A stretch of 64,000 bases of DNA from Exilispira sp964581895 (GTDB taxonomy: Bacteria; Spirochaetota; JAAYUW01): positions 1 to 64,000 of the forward strand of contig CAZOPR010000001.1 in the NCBI GenBank assembly GCA_964581895.1, given 5' to 3'. The position numbers and the translations under genes are program-made. The notes below the pieces were generated by a model. The model worked only from the letters and a program-made list of their open reading frames with translations. It ran no database searches and was not told where the DNA came from. Shown here one piece after another: positions 62,948 to 64,000 of the stretch. Position 1 is the first letter of the stretch; each line of letters starts with the position of its first letter.

Positions 62948-64000
62948 ATGGAAAATTTTGATTTTGATTTTTCAATTAAAAGTCTTGGAAAAGCTATATA
63001 TTTTTCTCCAATCAAGAATATAAATTTTATCAAAGATTCAGAAAAAATTTTTTACAATATAAATTATGATGATGTAAAAAGCGCAATATCAAATGGTGAT
63101 GAAAAATCATTAATAATTTTAGAAAAGGCAGGTCCTCGGGAAAATATATTTTTTGATCCTGAAAAAACTACAGCAGGAATTGTAACATGCGGTGGCTTAT
63201 GTCCAGGGCTTAATAATGTTATAAGATCTTTGGTTCTGCAACTACTATATCAATATGGGGTTAAAAAAATAATTGGGTTTAGATATGGTTATAGAGGAAT
63301 AGATATCTCTAATAAAATAAATCCAATTTTTTTAGATGTAAGTGAAGTTGCGGATATACATAATCTTGGTGGTTCTTATCTTGGTTCATCAAGGGGCAAT
63401 GTAGAAAGTTCAAAGATTGTTGATTCTTTGGTATATTACGGTATAGATATACTTTTTACAATTGGTGGAGATGGCACAATAAGAGGTGCAATTGATATTG
63501 TTGAAGAAATTGAAAGAAGAAAACTGCCTATCTCAGTAATAAATATCCCAAAAACAATAGATAATGATATCCCTTTTATAAGTAAATCTTTTGGTTTTCA
63601 AACCGCTGTCGCTTCGGCACAAGAGGCTATAAGGTGTGCACATAATGAAGCGAAAGGTGCTCCAAATGGCGTAGGGATAGTAAAACTTATGGGAAGAGAA
63701 TCTGGTTTTATTGCAGCTCAAGCTGCCTTAGCTCAGAAAGATGCAAATTATGTTTTAGTTCCAGAAATTGATTTTGACATTGATGGACCAAATGGCTTGC
63801 TTGCTGAACTTGAAAGAAGACTTTCAAAGGCAAATCATGCTTTAATAGTTGTTGCAGAAGGTGCTGGGCAGAAGTTTTTCGAATCAAAAGAAATAAAATA
63901 TGATATGTCTGGCAATAAAATACTTGAAGATATTGGAACTTACTTAAAAAGCAAAATTTCACAATATTTCAAAGAAAAATCAATAGAAGTAAATGTAAAA
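62948..64000 (+). CDS. 6-phosphofructokinase (plant/spirochaete type), truncated by the window edge
   Basis: 351 codons are open from the ATG at 62948 (GGAG upstream) to the end of the window. About 90 residues precede the core GIVTCGGLCPGLNNVIRSL, as in the long PFKs of spirochaetes and plants. Catalytic IPKTIDNDIPF and VKLMGRESGFIA are present. The donor-selecting positions read GGDGT (Gly, ATP-like) and PKTIDND (Lys, shared with PPi enzymes), the combination found in trypanosomal and plant ATP-dependent enzymes. ATP as donor is more likely than PPi. It phosphorylates fructose 6-phosphate in glycolysis. Confidence 0.93.
   Translation, partial: MENFDFDFSIKSLGKAIYFSPIKNINFIKDSEKIFYNINYDDVKSAISNGDEKSLIILEKAGPRENIFFDPEKTTAGIVTCGGLCPGLNNVIRSLVLQLLYQYGVKKIIGFRYGYRGIDISNKINPIFLDVSEVADIHNLGGSYLGSSRGNVESSKIVDSLVYYGIDILFTIGGDGTIRGAIDIVEEIERRKLPISVINIPKTIDNDIPFISKSFGFQTAVASAQEAIRCAHNEAKGAPNGVGIVKLMGRESGFIAAQAALAQKDANYVLVPEIDFDIDGPNGLLAELERRLSKANHALIVVAEGAGQKFFESKEIKYDMSGNKILEDIGTYLKSKISQYFKEKSIEVNVK

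Overview
The window is a strongly AT-rich bacterial chromosome segment made mostly of housekeeping genes. Several things point to a spirochaete-like lineage: a very large outer-surface protein with FlgD-type Ig repeats and a C-terminal OmpA domain, a DUF4416 protein, a V-type ATPase in place of an F-type enzyme at this locus, a plant/spirochaete-type phosphofructokinase, several TPR proteins with one N-terminal membrane anchor, and loosely defined lipoboxes. No 16S rRNA or other decisive marker is present, so the assignment (for example an AT-rich Exilispira- or Brevinema-like spirochaete) is inference.

Layout. 1-3.9 kb: an unusual secreted-protein locus with two related small exported proteins that carry a double-glycine-leader-like motif, followed by two large exported proteins that each carry HExxH and a downstream glutamate. 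3.9-6.9 kb: a decayed accessory island with an amber-interrupted methyltransferase, a Nudix gene that has lost its Nudix box, a transposase remnant, a 10-bp direct repeat and a tandem repeat. 6.9-11.5 kb: CtpA-type protease, YjbQ, a glucosyl-3-phosphoglycerate-synthase-like enzyme fused to an apparently dead HAD domain, and thioredoxin reductase. 11.6-15.7 kb: a leftward run of two paralogous membrane proteins, a PTS EIIA, glutamyl-tRNA synthetase and a class III cyclase-like protein. 15.7-20.6 kb: ferritin-like protein, PIN-PhoH ATPase, acylphosphatase, LysM protein, sigma factor and lipoprotein.

21-30.4 kb: Rho, L31, ThyX, a TtcA-like protein, an M23 peptidase, an M20 amidohydrolase, exported hypotheticals, DUF4416, a DRTGG-like protein, a CheB-like pseudoenzyme followed by a stand-alone receiver, and thioredoxin. 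30.5-35.1 kb: three TPR proteins. 35.2-36.8 kb: tRNA-Val and tRNA-Gly, a clear terminator and glycyl-tRNA synthetase. 36.9-46.8 kb: the OmpA/FlgD-Ig protein, GalE, a chemoreceptor with an extra C-terminal Cache-like domain, and the class II ribonucleotide reductase. 47.0-56.4 kb: a receiver protein and a nine-gene V-ATPase operon (H/G-I-K-E-C-F-A-B-D, the Thermus/Enterococcus order) whose rotor subunit keeps every Na+ ligand residue known from Enterococcus NtpK. 56.8-64.0 kb: TldD/TldE, a truncated VanX-like fragment, an acyl-CoA ligase, a YitT-family protein, and phosphofructokinase running off the end.

The best candidate for an undescribed system is the first 3.9 kb, which is cut by the left edge of the window. 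Secondary candidates are the GT81-HAD fusion, the CheB-like pseudoenzyme with its receiver, and the chemoreceptor with a sensor domain beyond its signalling tip.
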